Assembly (NCBI GenBank): GCA_958450325.1
Contig: OY288241.1
Location: 46,327,978-46,391,977 of the forward strand
Source of the DNA: Agrostemma githago
Lineage: Eukaryota; Streptophyta; Magnoliopsida; Caryophyllales; Caryophyllaceae
Direction: 5' to 3'
Length of the DNA: 64,000 bases
Part shown: positions 1 to 11,699 of the stretch, piece after piece
Position numbering within the stretch: the stretch's first letter is position 1
Layout of the letters: each line of letters opens with the position of its first letter
The notes under the pieces: generated by a model
What the model saw: the letters and a program-made list of their open reading frames with translations, nothing else
Database searches by the model: none
What the model was told of the DNA's origin: nothing
Position numbers and translations under genes: made by a program

Positions 1-1
1 A

Positions 2-3000
2 TTATCCTTAGATCCCGAGGAGAAACAACAATTCATAGTTCTCCTTCAAGAATTCAAAGACGTCTTCGCATGGTCCTACAAGGACATGCCGGGGATTGAT
101 CGCGAAATAGCCGAGCACCATATACCGATTAAGGAAGGGTTCAAGCCGGTTAAACAAAAACTCCGACGCATGAGGCCCGAATGGTCCCTCAAAGTCAAGG
201 AGGAAGTCGATAAACAATTAAAGGCTGGGTTCATACGAGTCTCCGAGTATCCAGATTGGGTTGCAAACATAGTACCAGTCCCTAAAAAGGATGGTAAGGT
301 TCGTGTCTGTGTAGACTTTCGGGATCTTAACAAGGCGAGCCCGAAAGACGATTTCCCATTACCACACATCGATATACTGGTGGATAACACAGCAGATCAT
401 GCCCTTCTATCATTCATGGACGGGTATGCGGGGTATAACCAGATAAAAATGGCAGAAAAAGATATGGATAAGACCACCTTCATTACACCTTGGGGTAGTT
501 ATTGCTATACTGTTATCCCATTTGGTCTCATCAATGCCGGGGCCACCTATCAACGAACTGCCACAACTTTATTGCATGACATGATGCATAAGGAAGTGGA
601 AGTCTACGTGGACGACATGATCGTCAAATCCAAAGACAGGGACGGTCACATCACCGCCCTGAGAAAATTCTTCACCCGATTACGCAAATACAACATGAGG
701 CTAAACCCTCAGAAATGCAGTTTCGGGGTAACATCTGGCAAATTACTGGGTCATATCGTTAGCCAGGTATCGAGGTCGATCAAGCCAAAATCAAGGCCAT
801 CACCGAGATGCAGCCCCCTAAGACCGAAAAGGAGATAAGAGAGTTTCTCGGAAAAGTTCAATACATTAGCAGGTTCATTTCAAAGCTAACCATGGTGTGT
901 GAACCGATCTTCAAGAAGCTAAAAATAGGAGAACGGTTACTATGGGACGACAAATGTCAAGCAGCCTTTGATAGAATCAAGGAAATTTTGTCTTCACCAC
1001 CGGTCCTAATGCCACCTCAGCACGGTTTGCCTTTGTCACTATACCTAACCACGACAGAGACAGCCATGGGGGCTATGCTAGCCCAGACGGTCAGCTCCGA
1101 AGAACGAGCCATATACTACATCAGCAAGAAATTTTTAGAGTACAAGTGTAAGTACACCATGCTTGAAAAGACATGCTTAGCTTTGGTCTGGGCCACTAAA
1201 AAGCTCCGACATTACATGCTCAGCTACGGGGTACAAGTGTTGTCCAGAATGGATCCAATCAAATACCTTTTCGAAAAGCCCATCCTCAACGGCAGGATAT
1301 CGAGATGGACCCTAATGTTGGCAGAATTCGACCTAAAATTCGTACCACTGAAAGCCATCAAAGGACGAATAGTAGCCGAATTTATCGCTGACAGTCCCAT
1401 AACCGAAGAAGGACACACCGACACTTGGTCCTTCCCGGATGAAGACATTTTCCACACTGACACCGAGGCGTGGGACTTATACTTTGACGGGGCATCCAAT
1501 CTCCGAGGATTTGGAGTCGGGATTCTCCTGATCTCACCAAGAGGGGAACATACTCCCGTATCCATCAAATTGGACTTCGATGTCACTAACAATGCTGCTG
1601 AGTATGAAGCATGTATCCTCGGACTACAAGCCGCCGCCGACTTAGGGGTCACAAACCTCCAAGTACACGGTGATTCATCTCTGGCCATTAATCAAGCGCT
1701 GCAAAAATGGAAAACTCGAAATGCTAATCTCATGGCCTACCAGGCACGAGTAAGGGATCTCGAGAAACAGTTCCAGAAGGTAGAATATATATATACCTAC
1801 CTCAGGAAGAGAACCAATTCGCAGATGCACTCTCAAAACTGGCGTCTTTGCTAAATATTCCCGATCATATGACTAGTATGCCAATCTGTGTCGAAAGACG
1901 ATCCGAGCCAGCATATATTCACGACATCGAAGAAATCGAGATACCTGATCCTGAGCCGTGGTATCAAGCTGTGCTGACATACCTAGCAACCGGGGAATAT
2001 CCACCCGGAGCTGACAACCGAGCCAAAAAGGCCCTGCGAAGACTGGCAACCCAGTTCATCCGCACTGACGATGGGCAACTTTACAAAAAGACAACACAGG
2101 GGGCTCTCCTTCGATGTGTCGACAAAACCAACGCCGAAAAAGTTATGGCTGAAGTACATGATGGCGAATGCGGTCCACACATGAACGCCCAAATGCTGGT
2201 CCGGAAAATCATAAGGCTCGGTTACTAATGGAATAGCATGGAAACCGACTGCCAGCTGTATGTTAGACATTGCCATAATTGGGAAGATAAACCCCTCGGG
2301 AACCGGAGGACACTGCTTCATTTTGGTAGCAATCGACTATTTCACCAAATGGGTCGAAGCTGAATCCTACCGTATCCTCAACGCCAGCCACGTTGCCGAA
2401 TTCATTCAAAATAAGATAATATGCCGGTATGGGATTCCTCATGAATTCATTAGTGACCACGGGACCCATTTTCAAGCCGAAACAGCAGCCTTGCTGACCA
2501 AGTACAAAATTCAAAGGCATACTTCTTCACCCTACCGACCCCAAACCAATGGAGAGGTAGAAGCGGCTAATAAAACAATTGTCAGCATACTTAAAAAGAT
2601 GGCTGATAATTACCGGGATTAGCCCGACAAAATACCATTCGCACTTTGGGGATCGGACCTCGATTCGTACTGCGACCGGGGCAACACCGTATTACCTTAC
2701 ATACGGCATGGAAGCAGTCCAACCCGTTGAGTTAGAAGTGCCATCACTCAGGATCCTACTTGAGAGTCAAGTACCTGAAGCTAATTGGGTTCAAGCACGA
2801 TATGACTCGCTAGTCCTTTTAGACGAACGACGATCTCGTGCCCTGAATAATATTCAAATCTATCAGAAGAGAATCCAACGTGCTTTCAACAAAAGGGTGA
2901 GGCCCAGAAACATCAAAGAAGGAGATTTGGTTCTCAAGTCAGTTCGAGCTTTATTGCCAGCAGACCCAAGAGGGAAATTCAAACCTAACTAGGCTGGGCC

Positions 3001-3112
3001 ATATCTGGTAAAGAAGATTCTATCAGGTGGAGCGGTAATGCTAACAAATCTGGACGGGAACGAGTTTGTCAACCCAACTAACCTGGACCAGCTGAAGCGC
3101 TACTATCCTTAA
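2..3112 (+). pseudogene. Tat-A pol: RT, RNase H, second RNase H, integrase; broken
   Basis: Pol reads in frame from base 2. RT holds VCVDFRDLN, PFGLINAGATYQR and the YVDDMIV catalytic box (about 605-625). Ty3 RNase H follows, then the second RNase H (LYFDGASN, NNAAEYEA, VHGDSSL; about 1480-1690), then integrase (SDHGTHF, RPQTNGEVEAANK). Compared with Tat-B it has: a 4-base deletion near 765 after RT, a 2-base gain in a TA run near 1790, a nonsense codon at 2226-2228, a deletion of about 0.1 kb near 2275 that removes the integrase zinc-finger end and first catalytic Asp, a Trp-to-stop change at 2620-2622, a 2-base loss near 2650 and a nonsense codon near 2990. The final natural stop is at 3110-3112. 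It cannot make an active polyprotein. Confidence 0.93.
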
Positions 3113-3195
3113 CTCACCTCTCTCAATGTCATTTACAAAAGTTTATTAAAAACATCTTTTTTTCAAACTTTTAAAGACAAGTCAAAAGCTAGAAT

Positions 3196-3345
3196 TATTT
3201 ATTCTACTGTTACAAACATCTTGAACCAATAGTCTTGATGTATTTCGAAATTGCAAATTATGTCTGAACTACATTTGGTTTGATTCCATTTATTGTGGAT
3301 ACGTAGGCAGCCCCTCAAAAGGGCACAACCACTGCAATTGAAAAA
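3196..3345 (+). other. Conserved non-coding block downstream of Tat pol
   Basis: About 150 bases between the pol stop and the antisense gene are closely matched at 53718-53875 in Tat-B. The best kept core is GGATACGTAGGCAGCCCC followed by TCAAAAGGGCACAACCA. It has no coding frame. Its conservation beside much more diverged flanks suggests an RNA or regulatory role, for example for the 3' end of either transcript. This is inference. Confidence 0.6.
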
Positions 3346-3487
3346 AAAACAAGAACGTTTCCTTAATAAACCTTTTCTTATTTATTTCAAAAAAAAAATC
3401 TCTTCGATAGATTCGGAAAAATTACAAAAAAAAAAATCAAAAAATCAGCACACAATAAATAATACTAATACTTAAATAATAAAAAAA

Positions 3488-5189
3488 CTAGGGCATTTTT
3501 CCCTTCCCTTTGCCCTTAGCTTCCTTTTCGGTCCATCGGTGTCGAGGTGGAGGTGAACGCTCTCTAATCACCAAGGGAACTTCCTTAACCCGGGCTCGTT
3601 TCTTCAAACTTGACTCCCCGGTCACCTCGTTATCACGCGGGCCTAGCCTGTCTTGGACCACTAGCCTCGGTCCAAGTCTTCTCTCCAAATCGCTAGCACC
3701 GGTCTCTTTAGCCTGAGTCTTAGTTTTTGACTTAGAACCCGACCCCGGCTCGGCAAAGGTAGTTGGAGTCTCTTCGAAGAACCGCCTGTTGTCTTTGGCC
3801 GATTCTCGGCGGGCCAAGTCAAGAGCTTCTTCAGCCTTCAAAGTCTTACGGGTCTCCTCTGATTCCTCAGAAGTCCATCTTTGGTAGGATTCAGAAACCC
3901 AAGTAGTTTGACAAGGACGAGGTATAGTCCATATGACACGGGTGAACCATCGCTGTAGCCACGTGTCACACATAGCGTCCGTCAATTGGATCGAAACGCT
4001 AATAATTGTCTCAGTCTCAGAGATCTGCTGAAACGAACCGAACTGTCTTAGAATACGGTCCGGGTAGATATGGACAGTCCAGTCCAAAGACAAGATCACC
4101 AGATATCGGGCCTTGTCCCTCCTAGCTAACCCCGTCAGCCTCGAAAGGAACCACCAGATGACGTTCCATCTGATCAAAGGCCTACCATGGAACGTTAGCA
4201 CTTCATCCCAATATTTTTGAGTTATGTGATGACTTGATCTTATTCGACGAGACCTTGAGCCGATCTGACAGCTACGATATCTGGATATGTCCACCGGGGG
4301 CTCTATGATCGACAGACGCTCGGATAACCAGATCTGCAAAATTTTCGAAAAGTCAAAATCTTTCGAAAATCAAAAAATTCAAGAAAATTCGAAAAAATCG
4401 AAAAATCAAAAAAATTCGTAAAAATTGGAAATATTCGAAAAAATCAAAATTTTCGGAAAAATTGAAAATTCCAAAAAATCCGAAAAAATTTGAGATTATC
4501 GCAAAATTGAGAAATCCGGCTATTATTCGAAAGAAACGGTTAAATATCTGCAGAAGACGGATGCTCCCTGTTAATTGTCGATCCGGGTCGAGTCTTCTAG
4601 CATCAAGGCCCATAATAGTCTCCCCAGTTATCAGCCAAGCCGGGCTGTGATCTGTCTCCATTTGGTCAACTATGATGATTAGCCTGATCTCACCTAAGCA
4701 TGAGTCTGCATCCATCCGACCTTCGAAGGCATATCTATGCAACATACAAAAGGCAAAGGCCCTACGCCTATGGGTAGAAGTAATTCTTTCACCAAACGGG
4801 TCCATATATTTGTCAGCCAAGTCAAATAGGGAAACTGAATCTCCCTTCACCATACGGGCTGTCTCAGCGTGCGACAGGCCTAGGAAATCCCTCAACCTCC
4901 TCCTTGGGTCAGGATAAAATGGGGGAATAGCCGGACGAGCATTAGGGCACCAACCGCCTATAGCTGCAATTTCTTCAGGAAGGGGACACATTTCTCCTCG
5001 AGAAAATGCAAAAACATGGTAGGTAGTATCCCAAAAGGCTAAACAAGCATCAAGGAAATGCGAATCTACCTTAAGTCGCTGAAGTGGGAATAAAGCCACA
5101 ATTCCCATTTGAGTTAGCTGAACTTTATCTTCATCTCGAAAATCCTGGGCCCACGCATGAAGCATCGCGGTCAAATGATCGATACCCAT
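3488..5189 (-). CDS. Antisense two-exon gene of Tat-A (plant-mobile-domain-like protein)
   Basis: Read on the minus strand, exon 1 is 5189-4548 (214 codons) and exon 2 is 4333-3488 (281 codons and stop). The proposed intron (4547-4334, 214 nt) is phase 0, with acceptor TTTTGCAG. Its donor reads AT instead of GT, so this copy has probably lost splicing. Exon 1 begins MGIDHLTAMLHAW and includes FSRGEMCPLPEEIAAIGGW, a Trp-rich segment that resembles the plant mobile domain or DUF7745-type proteins by eye. Exon 2 carries WLSERLSIIEPP, then a long hydrophilic tail ending in Lys-rich stretches that could be nuclear localisation signals. Tat-B has the same gene (55913 to 54044) with the intron at the same codon. 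Extra antisense ORFs are known in plant Tat elements. The function is unknown. Confidence 0.75.
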
Positions 5190-5286
5190 TACAAGAATAG
5201 TTTCTTTTATTTATCCTAAAAGTCTAAGGGATTTTAAGATAAAAAGATTCGGATGAGAATATGAAAAATAAGAAGCCAAAGCCCTC

Positions 5287-5297
5287 TATTTATAATA
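5287..5297 (-). promoter_or_regulatory. TATA box for the Tat-A antisense gene
   Basis: The minus strand reads TATTATAAATA, 98-108 bases upstream of the antisense ATG at 5189. Tat-B has the identical 11-mer at 56011-56021, at exactly the same distance from its ATG (55913). Equal motif and spacing in two diverged families indicate a dedicated internal promoter. Confidence 0.7.
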
Positions 5298-5640
5298 GAG
5301 AATATCCCTTTCCTAGCCATCACAGGAATAGGATTTTAATGCCACTTCCCCTGCTTCATCTAGGCATACAAGCCTAATCAGGGAATTCCAGGAATCCGTG
5401 TCAGAATTCGATTAGGAATCAAAGTCATCCCAAGCATCCTTATTTCCAAGCTTTTCAAAAAAAAAAAAAATTTCAGCATTCCTCTTTTCAAAAAATTTCG
5501 AAAAAATCATCACTTCTTCCCCAGCATGGGTCGGTGTTTCACCTAAATGTTACATATAAATTAAGCCAGCATACAGGTACACCCAACCTTCCCGAGAAAT
5601 TCTAAATTCCTCAGTGGAAAGTCCAGGCGACATTTTATAT

Positions 5641-5750
5641 CTGTAAACAGATATACCCATAGCTTCCAAGGCAAGCTCCCGCGCAATTCCAAGACAGGAT
5701 ATACCTGTAAACAGATATACCCATGGCTTCCAAGGCAAGCCCCCACGACA
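5641..5750 (+). repeat. Two-copy tandem repeat, period about 64 bp, upstream of the PPT
   Basis: CTGTAAACAGATATACCCAT starts at 5641 and again at 5705, each followed by a copy of GGCTTCCAAGGCAAGC with one or two changes. The place, just before the polypurine tract, is where some Tat elements (for example Retand of Silene) carry amplified tandem repeats. Confidence 0.75.
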
Positions 5751-5909
5751 TCATCAGCATCAACCCAGGTATGATTTCTATCTTATGGCTGGCGAGCCCT
5801 TCACCCAGGTCTAATGGACTATAAACGACCCGATCGGAAGTCTGCCAGGTTTTAATCCTTGATTGACCTGGTAGCTACTCTGACTTTTGCCTTGTCCAAG
5901 CCTCAGTCA

Positions 5910-5921
5910 GAGTGGGGGCTC
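5910..5921 (+). other. Polypurine tract of Tat-A
   Basis: GAGTGGGGGCTC lies directly before the LTR start TGTAGACACC. The same string precedes the 3' LTR of Tat-B (56599-56610). It is the plus-strand primer site for reverse transcription. Confidence 0.9.
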
Positions 5922-8315
5922 TGTAGACACCCACATTTTGACCGCCAGGTGTCTATAGTAGTTCCCGCCAAACACCCGATGATGATTTGACGTAAACGTG
6001 CTTTGATGAACTCGAATATGGGCTCGTAGTCATGAACATTTGGTTTAGACCTATTACGGAGTACAAATCTTACAAAACCAACCTCAAATCCAGGCCCAGT
6101 GGGTCGTTTCGAGTCAAATAACACTATATTGGGTCGAATCCGACACCAAGGGTAAAATCGTCTTTTAGCGACCGAGTCAAAACCCGGTCAAAGATATTCC
6201 CGAGACATGTGGGTCAGCCGTGACACTCACACGGTTGATTCCTACCCAAATTCCTACAAAATTTCAGATTCATTAAAGCATTAAACAATTCCGTTAAAGG
6301 TAGAATTCGACCTCAAGTAGGAATTCTATCCGGAAAACAAATCAGACATTGACCGAGTACCAAATACTCGTCCAAAACACCCCCACCAGCCGAGAAGCCT
6401 TTCTTCTTTGCCAAGAAAGCGGAATTCTCATGCCTCTCAAATTCCTACGTTTCCTATCCTAAGCGATATTCAAACTCTCCAAAGCCAAGGTCGGGAATTC
6501 CTATATATAGGACCTCCCATCCAACACTTTGAAGGACCGAAAAAATCACATCACAACATCATATCACACCGAGAAAAACAGTCCTATAACACGGTTTACA
6601 TATATCCTCGATAGCTAGCAAATCCCGACACCTTTCCGAAGCCTCGAAGTACCGACAAAACCGCACCATCATCCGGCCAAAACCCGGCATCCAACCACCT
6701 AAACCGACACCCTAAACTCATCCTCATCATCTCGACGCTCCTAATTCTAAGCCACTTTCCGACGAGCCTTATCCCGAGAAAACAAAGCATGTAGGTTGAG
6801 GGTGTAAATCAAACCCGCTTCTCCTTCTTCTCTTCTTTTCTTCTCGTTTTTTTATGGGTCTTTCGTCGGTCTTTTTTATTTTCTAATATCGATACTATTA
6901 ATATAAAAACTATTTTTATATATCGAACATTCTTAAAAATATGATATCGATTCTATATAATCGAATATTGTATCGAAAAGAATTATATTAAGTTTTCGAC
7001 GAAATCGTTACATCTTTTTTCGTTCAAAATCTTTTTTTAAACTTTTCGTTCAAAACTAACTTTTCTTAAAACCTTTTCTAAAATTCATTCCGAATATTCG
7101 ATATCGATTTCATAATCGAATATCAAATATGACGAATATCGAGAGCATAATTCGAGTACAAATTAATTCATATTTGTACGCGGTTTATCAAATTTTTCTA
7201 ACAACGAGCGAAACCGGGACAGGCCCGCACGCGAGTCGCGCCCCTCACAGGCGACTCGCGCACGAGTCTGAAACCCGCGCTCCTTTTTAGCTTCTTTTCG
7301 TTCGTTTTTTTTTATTATTTATTCTACGATACGATTTCTAAAAGTTATATCTTTTATAAAACTATTCCAAATATTTGATATTGATTTCGTAGTCAACTAT
7401 CGAATATAACGAATATCGTGAATATTAAGTCGAGTACGAATTATGCAATATTCATACGCGATTTAATCGAAAATTTTCTAAAAAAATCGCCTCCGAAAAC
7501 AGGCCGCCACGCGACCCGCCTACGTCCCGGGCGAGCCGCGCGGCCGGCTGCCGATGTGCGCCTTTCTCGTTTTTTTTGTTTTATTATTATTTTTCGAACT
7601 TCGTTTTTTATACAAAACAGCGTTTCAACAATATTTTTCAGATTTCGATTAATGTTTATTTTCTCGATCTCGTATATTTATTTACTATATTATTCAATCG
7701 TTACTAAACCGTTTTCTCGTGTTTGTAGCAATTTATTTATTTCTTTGTTTTATTAGACTAAAACGAACTCACATGCTAAAATAACTTTGACGTTATTAGT
7801 TTAAACATGCATTAAACGACTTAGCAACCCATCTATTTATTTTTCCTCACATGTCTTAGGAAAATAATCTCTGCATATCATTCAATCGTCGAACTAACGC
7901 GTGTACACAAAACCGAACGATATCTTAGTAAAGGCCGCTAAGTGCGGGCGGGGTTGGGTGTTCTCAATGAGCTTCCCAACACGTACCCTCACCCCTTACT
8001 CAGAACCATGGTTTCCGGATGTCCGAATCCATTGGCAACGAGAGTCATTCAATATACGATTAACCGCGCAAGTCGGCATCGGTATCGAAATGCTAAGAGA
8101 CGAACCCGATAAACTCTGACATCGGAAATGGGCCATGTTTTAAATATGGCCCACTACGACATAGAGTGGGTTCGAATGGTTCCGAATAACCATAAAATTC
8201 GGTGGCGACTCCTACTTCGATTTAAAATTCTATTCGATCCATCTCATATGGAAATTCTATCGCCTCCCCAAACCCGCGCGTCGCCGCGTCGGGGTGGACC
8301 TATGTCATGTCCACA
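5922..8315 (+). repeat. 3' LTR of Tat-A (2394 bp)
   Basis: It begins TGTAGACACC and ends GTCCACA, the same termini as the Tat-B LTRs and the solo LTR at 46079-48411. A TATA-like run TATATATA lies at 6502-6509. The region 6890-7450 holds several imperfect inverted repeats around CGATTTCATAATCG. GC-rich inverted pairs built on GACTCGCG lie at 7221-7268. Near the 3' end are a hairpin (CCGAAT, 9-nt loop, ATTCGG) and a primer-site-like TGGCGACTCC at 8203-8212. Confidence 0.92.
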
Positions 8316-9190
8316 GGAAGCAATATCTACCCTTTTTTTTCTTTTTTCTTTTTTTTAATGCAAATTTTAGGGCAGTTACTCTTTTTATTTGTTTCTTATT
8401 TTGTTGGCAATCACGTCCCCACTATTATAGGAAATAATATATTTTCTTATTATTTTTTAAGTATGGCGGTTTCATATATTACCATGACACTCTAATCCGT
8501 TACAATAATAGACATTAAGTACTAAAGTAACAACTTTGATGAATTAAAGTAACAGATGATAAAAGTAATAGAAGTTTGTCATTACAATAACGGACATTCT
8601 ACACTAAAGTAACACAGTATGTGAACTAAAATAACCCAATATCTTTTGTGTGCGCAGATATCGTATGATGAATATGCATTTCAACGTAAAAAAGTGGAAA
8701 CTAATAATTTTGTATCATCTTAATGACTCCCATGTCCTTTCCAGTATAAACTACAATGCATATACTCACCGCTTGTGTTTTCTACGATTTAAATATCAGC
8801 CATTGAATGGAAAGTAGAAGTCGGATTGATCGAACGTATAATGCAGTAGCGCGATGAAGACGATGACTGACTGAATGTGGTCTTGATCGTGTGGTTTTAA
8901 AGTAAATGGCAGCGGCGCGAATAAGAATGATGAACAAGAGAATGAATGATTGAATGAGCGAGAGAACAATGAAGAAGAAAATGATCGAAACAGAATTGAT
9001 GAACGAGATAATGAATGATTGAATGAATGAGAATTATACATTACTCAAATATTCTCCTTCCTATTTTGATAGAAGCATTATCTTTTTTTTTAATAATATT
9101 GTGATTGATCTCGTCCCTTCATCCATCTCCCATCCAACGGATGGGATGAGTAATTAGGGACTCAATACTTATAAAGAGCTCATTAGAACC
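8316..9190. repeat. Non-coding repeat unit, diverged copy 1
   Basis: No gene is visible. It begins with a T-rich tract and a TGGCAATCACGT...TTATAGGAA block, then degenerate AAAGTAAC motifs (8500-8660), a middle block (8690-9060) and GGATGGGATGAGTAATTAGGGACTCAATA near 9140-9170. The same series of blocks recurs at 10540-11690, so this is an old dispersed or tandem non-coding element, perhaps a non-autonomous DNA transposon. The class was not determined. Confidence 0.5.
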
Positions 9191-9191
9191 C

Positions 9192-9192
9192 A

Positions 9193-9230
<38 letters not shown>

Positions 9231-9260
9231 CTATATATATAGTGTATATATGTATGTATA
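9192..9260. repeat. (CT)n and (TA)n microsatellite
   Basis: About 45 bases of CT dinucleotides run directly into TA-rich sequence. Confidence 0.95.
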
Positions 9261-10310
9261 TATAGAGTAGAGATCAAGTAAGTTCACCATATGTAATAAA
9301 GTCTATATTAAACTTACAAATGACATACGATAAAGTTACATTAGTTCAAAATTGATATGTAACTGTAACATTCAGCACTTTTATCACTTCAAGTGATAAA
9401 GTGCAACGTTAGACCCATCCCATGTAACTTTAAGCACTTTTTGTATAACTTTAACACTGGAACTTATGAACTTATAAGAGTTCTTGACCTTATGAGAACC
9501 TACCTTTATACATATATATATTATATATAAAGAAGAGAAATCAGGTGAGGCCACTTATCATAATTGAGTCCGTGAGTCCTCACCTTAACCCTTAGATTAG
9601 AGATATATGAATGGTTATGATTTGTTTTGTTAATTAAGGAAATAACTGACAAAATCTTGGTAAATATTTCATTTCTCTCTCTCCTCCTTAATTATCTCAA
9701 TCCAAACCTTCAATAAATTTTCAGTGCCTTTTTCTCTCACACAATAAATTTTCAATGAAAAAAAAAACAAAGTATGATTTTGTACGTGGTTAACACAATA
9801 TGTTGGCAACCAAACAAGTACGGTAATTTTGACGTATCCTAATGTTATCGTAACCCATAAACTTTGTTACTCTAACTCATACAATGTGTTGCTCTAATTT
9901 ATGAATTGTGTTACTTTAACTCATAAAATCGGTTACGTTGCATAATAGTGTCTTGAAAAAACAGGACTTCCAATCAACCAAAACAATAATGTATGTTTCC
10001 ATTAAGGATACTCCATAAAAAAATTATAAAACTCCATTATAATTCCAATGTTTCACACCTGTTACTCTAAGAACTGGATATTGGAAATTAAATTAAACTC
10101 ATAAATTGTGTTACTGTAACTCATTAAGTATTTTACTCTAACGCATAATGTGTGATATTCTAACTCATTTTACTCCAATAAAGGATGTTACTCCAAGGAC
10201 TGGATATTGGAAAATCAATCAAACGCATAAACTGTGTTACTGTAACTTATTCAGTATGTTACTCTAACAAATAATGTAGGTTACTCTAACAATATATTGT
10301 TCTACTCAGA
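9261..10310. repeat. AT-rich non-coding stretch with degenerate GTTACTCTAA motifs
   Basis: No coding signal is seen. From about 9840 to 10310, short motifs of the form GTTACTCTAACTCATAAA recur irregularly every 20-30 bases, in the same style as the AAAGTAAC motifs at 8500-8660 (reverse complement). Such motif-rich tracts are typical of subterminal regions of non-autonomous DNA transposons. A (TTC)n-rich tract follows at about 10315-10450. Confidence 0.5.
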
Positions 10311-10314
10311 ATTC

Positions 10315-10450
10315 TGCTTCTTCTTCTTCATCCGATCCTCTTCTTCTTTTTCTTCATCCTCTTTTTTTTTTCTTCTTCTTCTTCTTCTTCTTCTTCATCG
10401 TCAGACGATGACTTACATGGCGTTTCCTAATGATTCTTCTTCTTCTTATC
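10315..10450. repeat. (TTC)n-rich low-complexity tract
   Basis: Repeated TTCTTC runs, broken by ATCC. Low complexity only. Confidence 0.9.
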
Positions 10451-10539
10451 CTCATCTACGTCTTTGAAGATCTGCCCTATGTATGAAGTGAAACTTTAAT
10501 AAGAACAGTGCCAATAAACGTGGCGACAAACAAGCAATC

Positions 10540-11690
10540 AGAACTTTAATAATATGCAGTTTCCATACTATAAACGTAAAATCTATTAATATGGAGCATC
10601 TTAATGACTTCCTTGGCGTTTCCAGTATAAATTAAAAAGCAAAAACTCACCATTGTTCTATTCGCCAATTTGCATATCCACCATCGATGGAGAAGTTACA
10701 ACGCCGCGAGGAAGAAGATGAAAGATTGAACATGTTATTGACTGTGTTGATTGAACGTGTATACTTTGATTGAAGATTGTTTTGGTTGAAAGTCATGAAT
10801 GAGAGTTTGTACGTCTATAATGCTATGAATGAGAGTATGAATGAGGGCGTTACTCCTTGATATTGTTTCCTATTTTGATGGCAATCACGTTCCATCATTA
10901 TAGGAAGCAATATCTTTCTTTCTTTGTTTTTTTTAATATGGCGGTATTCTAAATCCTTTGATACTCTAATGCATTACAGTAATAGATAACAAGAACTAAA
11001 GTAAATGATGAAGTGCATTAAAGTAACACGGGATTCAATTAATAGAAGATGCTTATATACAGAGGTTAGGCATTAAAATAACAAATGGTGTATATTAAAG
11101 TAAAAGATGATGTGCATTTAAATAACACCATATATATATGTTTGTGCGAAAAATTCATATAATGATCAGAACTGTAATAATATGCAGTTTCCATACTATA
11201 AACGTAAAATCTAATAATATGGAGCATCTTAATGACCTCCATGGTGTTTCCAGCATAAATTACAAAGCAAAACCTCACCATTGGTGTATTCGACAATTTG
11301 TATATCCACCATCGAAGGAGAAGTTGCAGCGGCGCGAGGAAGAAGATGAACAATTTGACTGTGTTGATTGAACGCATATACTTTGATTGATGAATATTTT
11401 GGATGAAAGTGATGACTGAGAGCATGAATGTTTTGGATGAAAGTGATGAATGAGAGCATGAACATAAGTATTAACGAGGGTGTTACTCTTTGATATTGTT
11501 TCCTATTTTTATGGCAATCACGTTCCATCATTATAGGAAACAACATCTTCCTTTGTTTTTTAATAATAAAGGAAGCTATGATGAATCTCGTCCGTCCATC
11601 CATCCCTCTACCAACCAATGGATGGTAGAATGACTTAGGGACTCAATATATGAGAGAGACTCATATGAACCCCTCTCTGTCTATATATAT
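10540..11690. repeat. Two further copies of the non-coding repeat, period about 620 bp
   Basis: The block from AATATGCAGTTTCCATACTA through TTATAGGAAGCAATATCT occurs at about 10552-10915 and again at about 11173-11548, with roughly 10% differences by eye. The second copy continues into GGATGGATGGACGAGATT-type sequence (as its reverse) and ACTTAGGGACTCAATA near 11640, matching copy 1 near 9155. ORFs here are chance frames. Confidence 0.7.
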
Positions 11691-11699
11691 CAGTTTTTA

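Larger units (their letters stand above)
1..8315 (+). mobile_element. Tat-A: 3' part of a degenerate Ty3/gypsy Tat-lineage retrotransposon
   Basis: The window opens inside the pol gene of this element. In order it holds a broken pol (to 3112), a conserved non-coding block, a two-exon antisense gene (5189 to 3488), a short tandem repeat, a polypurine tract (5910-5921) and a 3' LTR (5922-8315). The dual RNase H (Ty3-type plus a second domain with FDGAS and NNAAEYEA motifs) is the mark of the Tat lineage. The 5' LTR, PBS, gag and protease lie to the left of the window. The five bases after the LTR, ggaag (8316-8320), should be the target-site duplication; the left copy cannot be seen. The flanking sequence resembles a repeat found again near 10900 and 11535, so the target was probably a copy of that repeat. 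Confidence 0.93.

Noticed and set aside
1224..2520. Minus-strand ORFs across pol (for example 1224-1688, 51665-52057)
   Set aside because: They mirror the codon pattern of the plus-strand pol in both Tat copies and carry no domain; they are shadows of the real frame.
4334..4547. A U12-type AT-AC intron in the Tat-A antisense gene
   Set aside because: The acceptor is AG and the 5' end does not match ATATCCTT. A mutated GT donor fits better, since Tat-B has GT.
3510..4917. Plus-strand ORFs opposite the antisense gene
   Set aside because: They are shadows; only the minus-strand frames have matching exons in Tat-A and Tat-B.
11066..11618. ORFs of 77-129 residues on both strands at 11066-11618
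   Set aside because: They lie across a duplicated non-coding repeat, overlap each other and have no domain.
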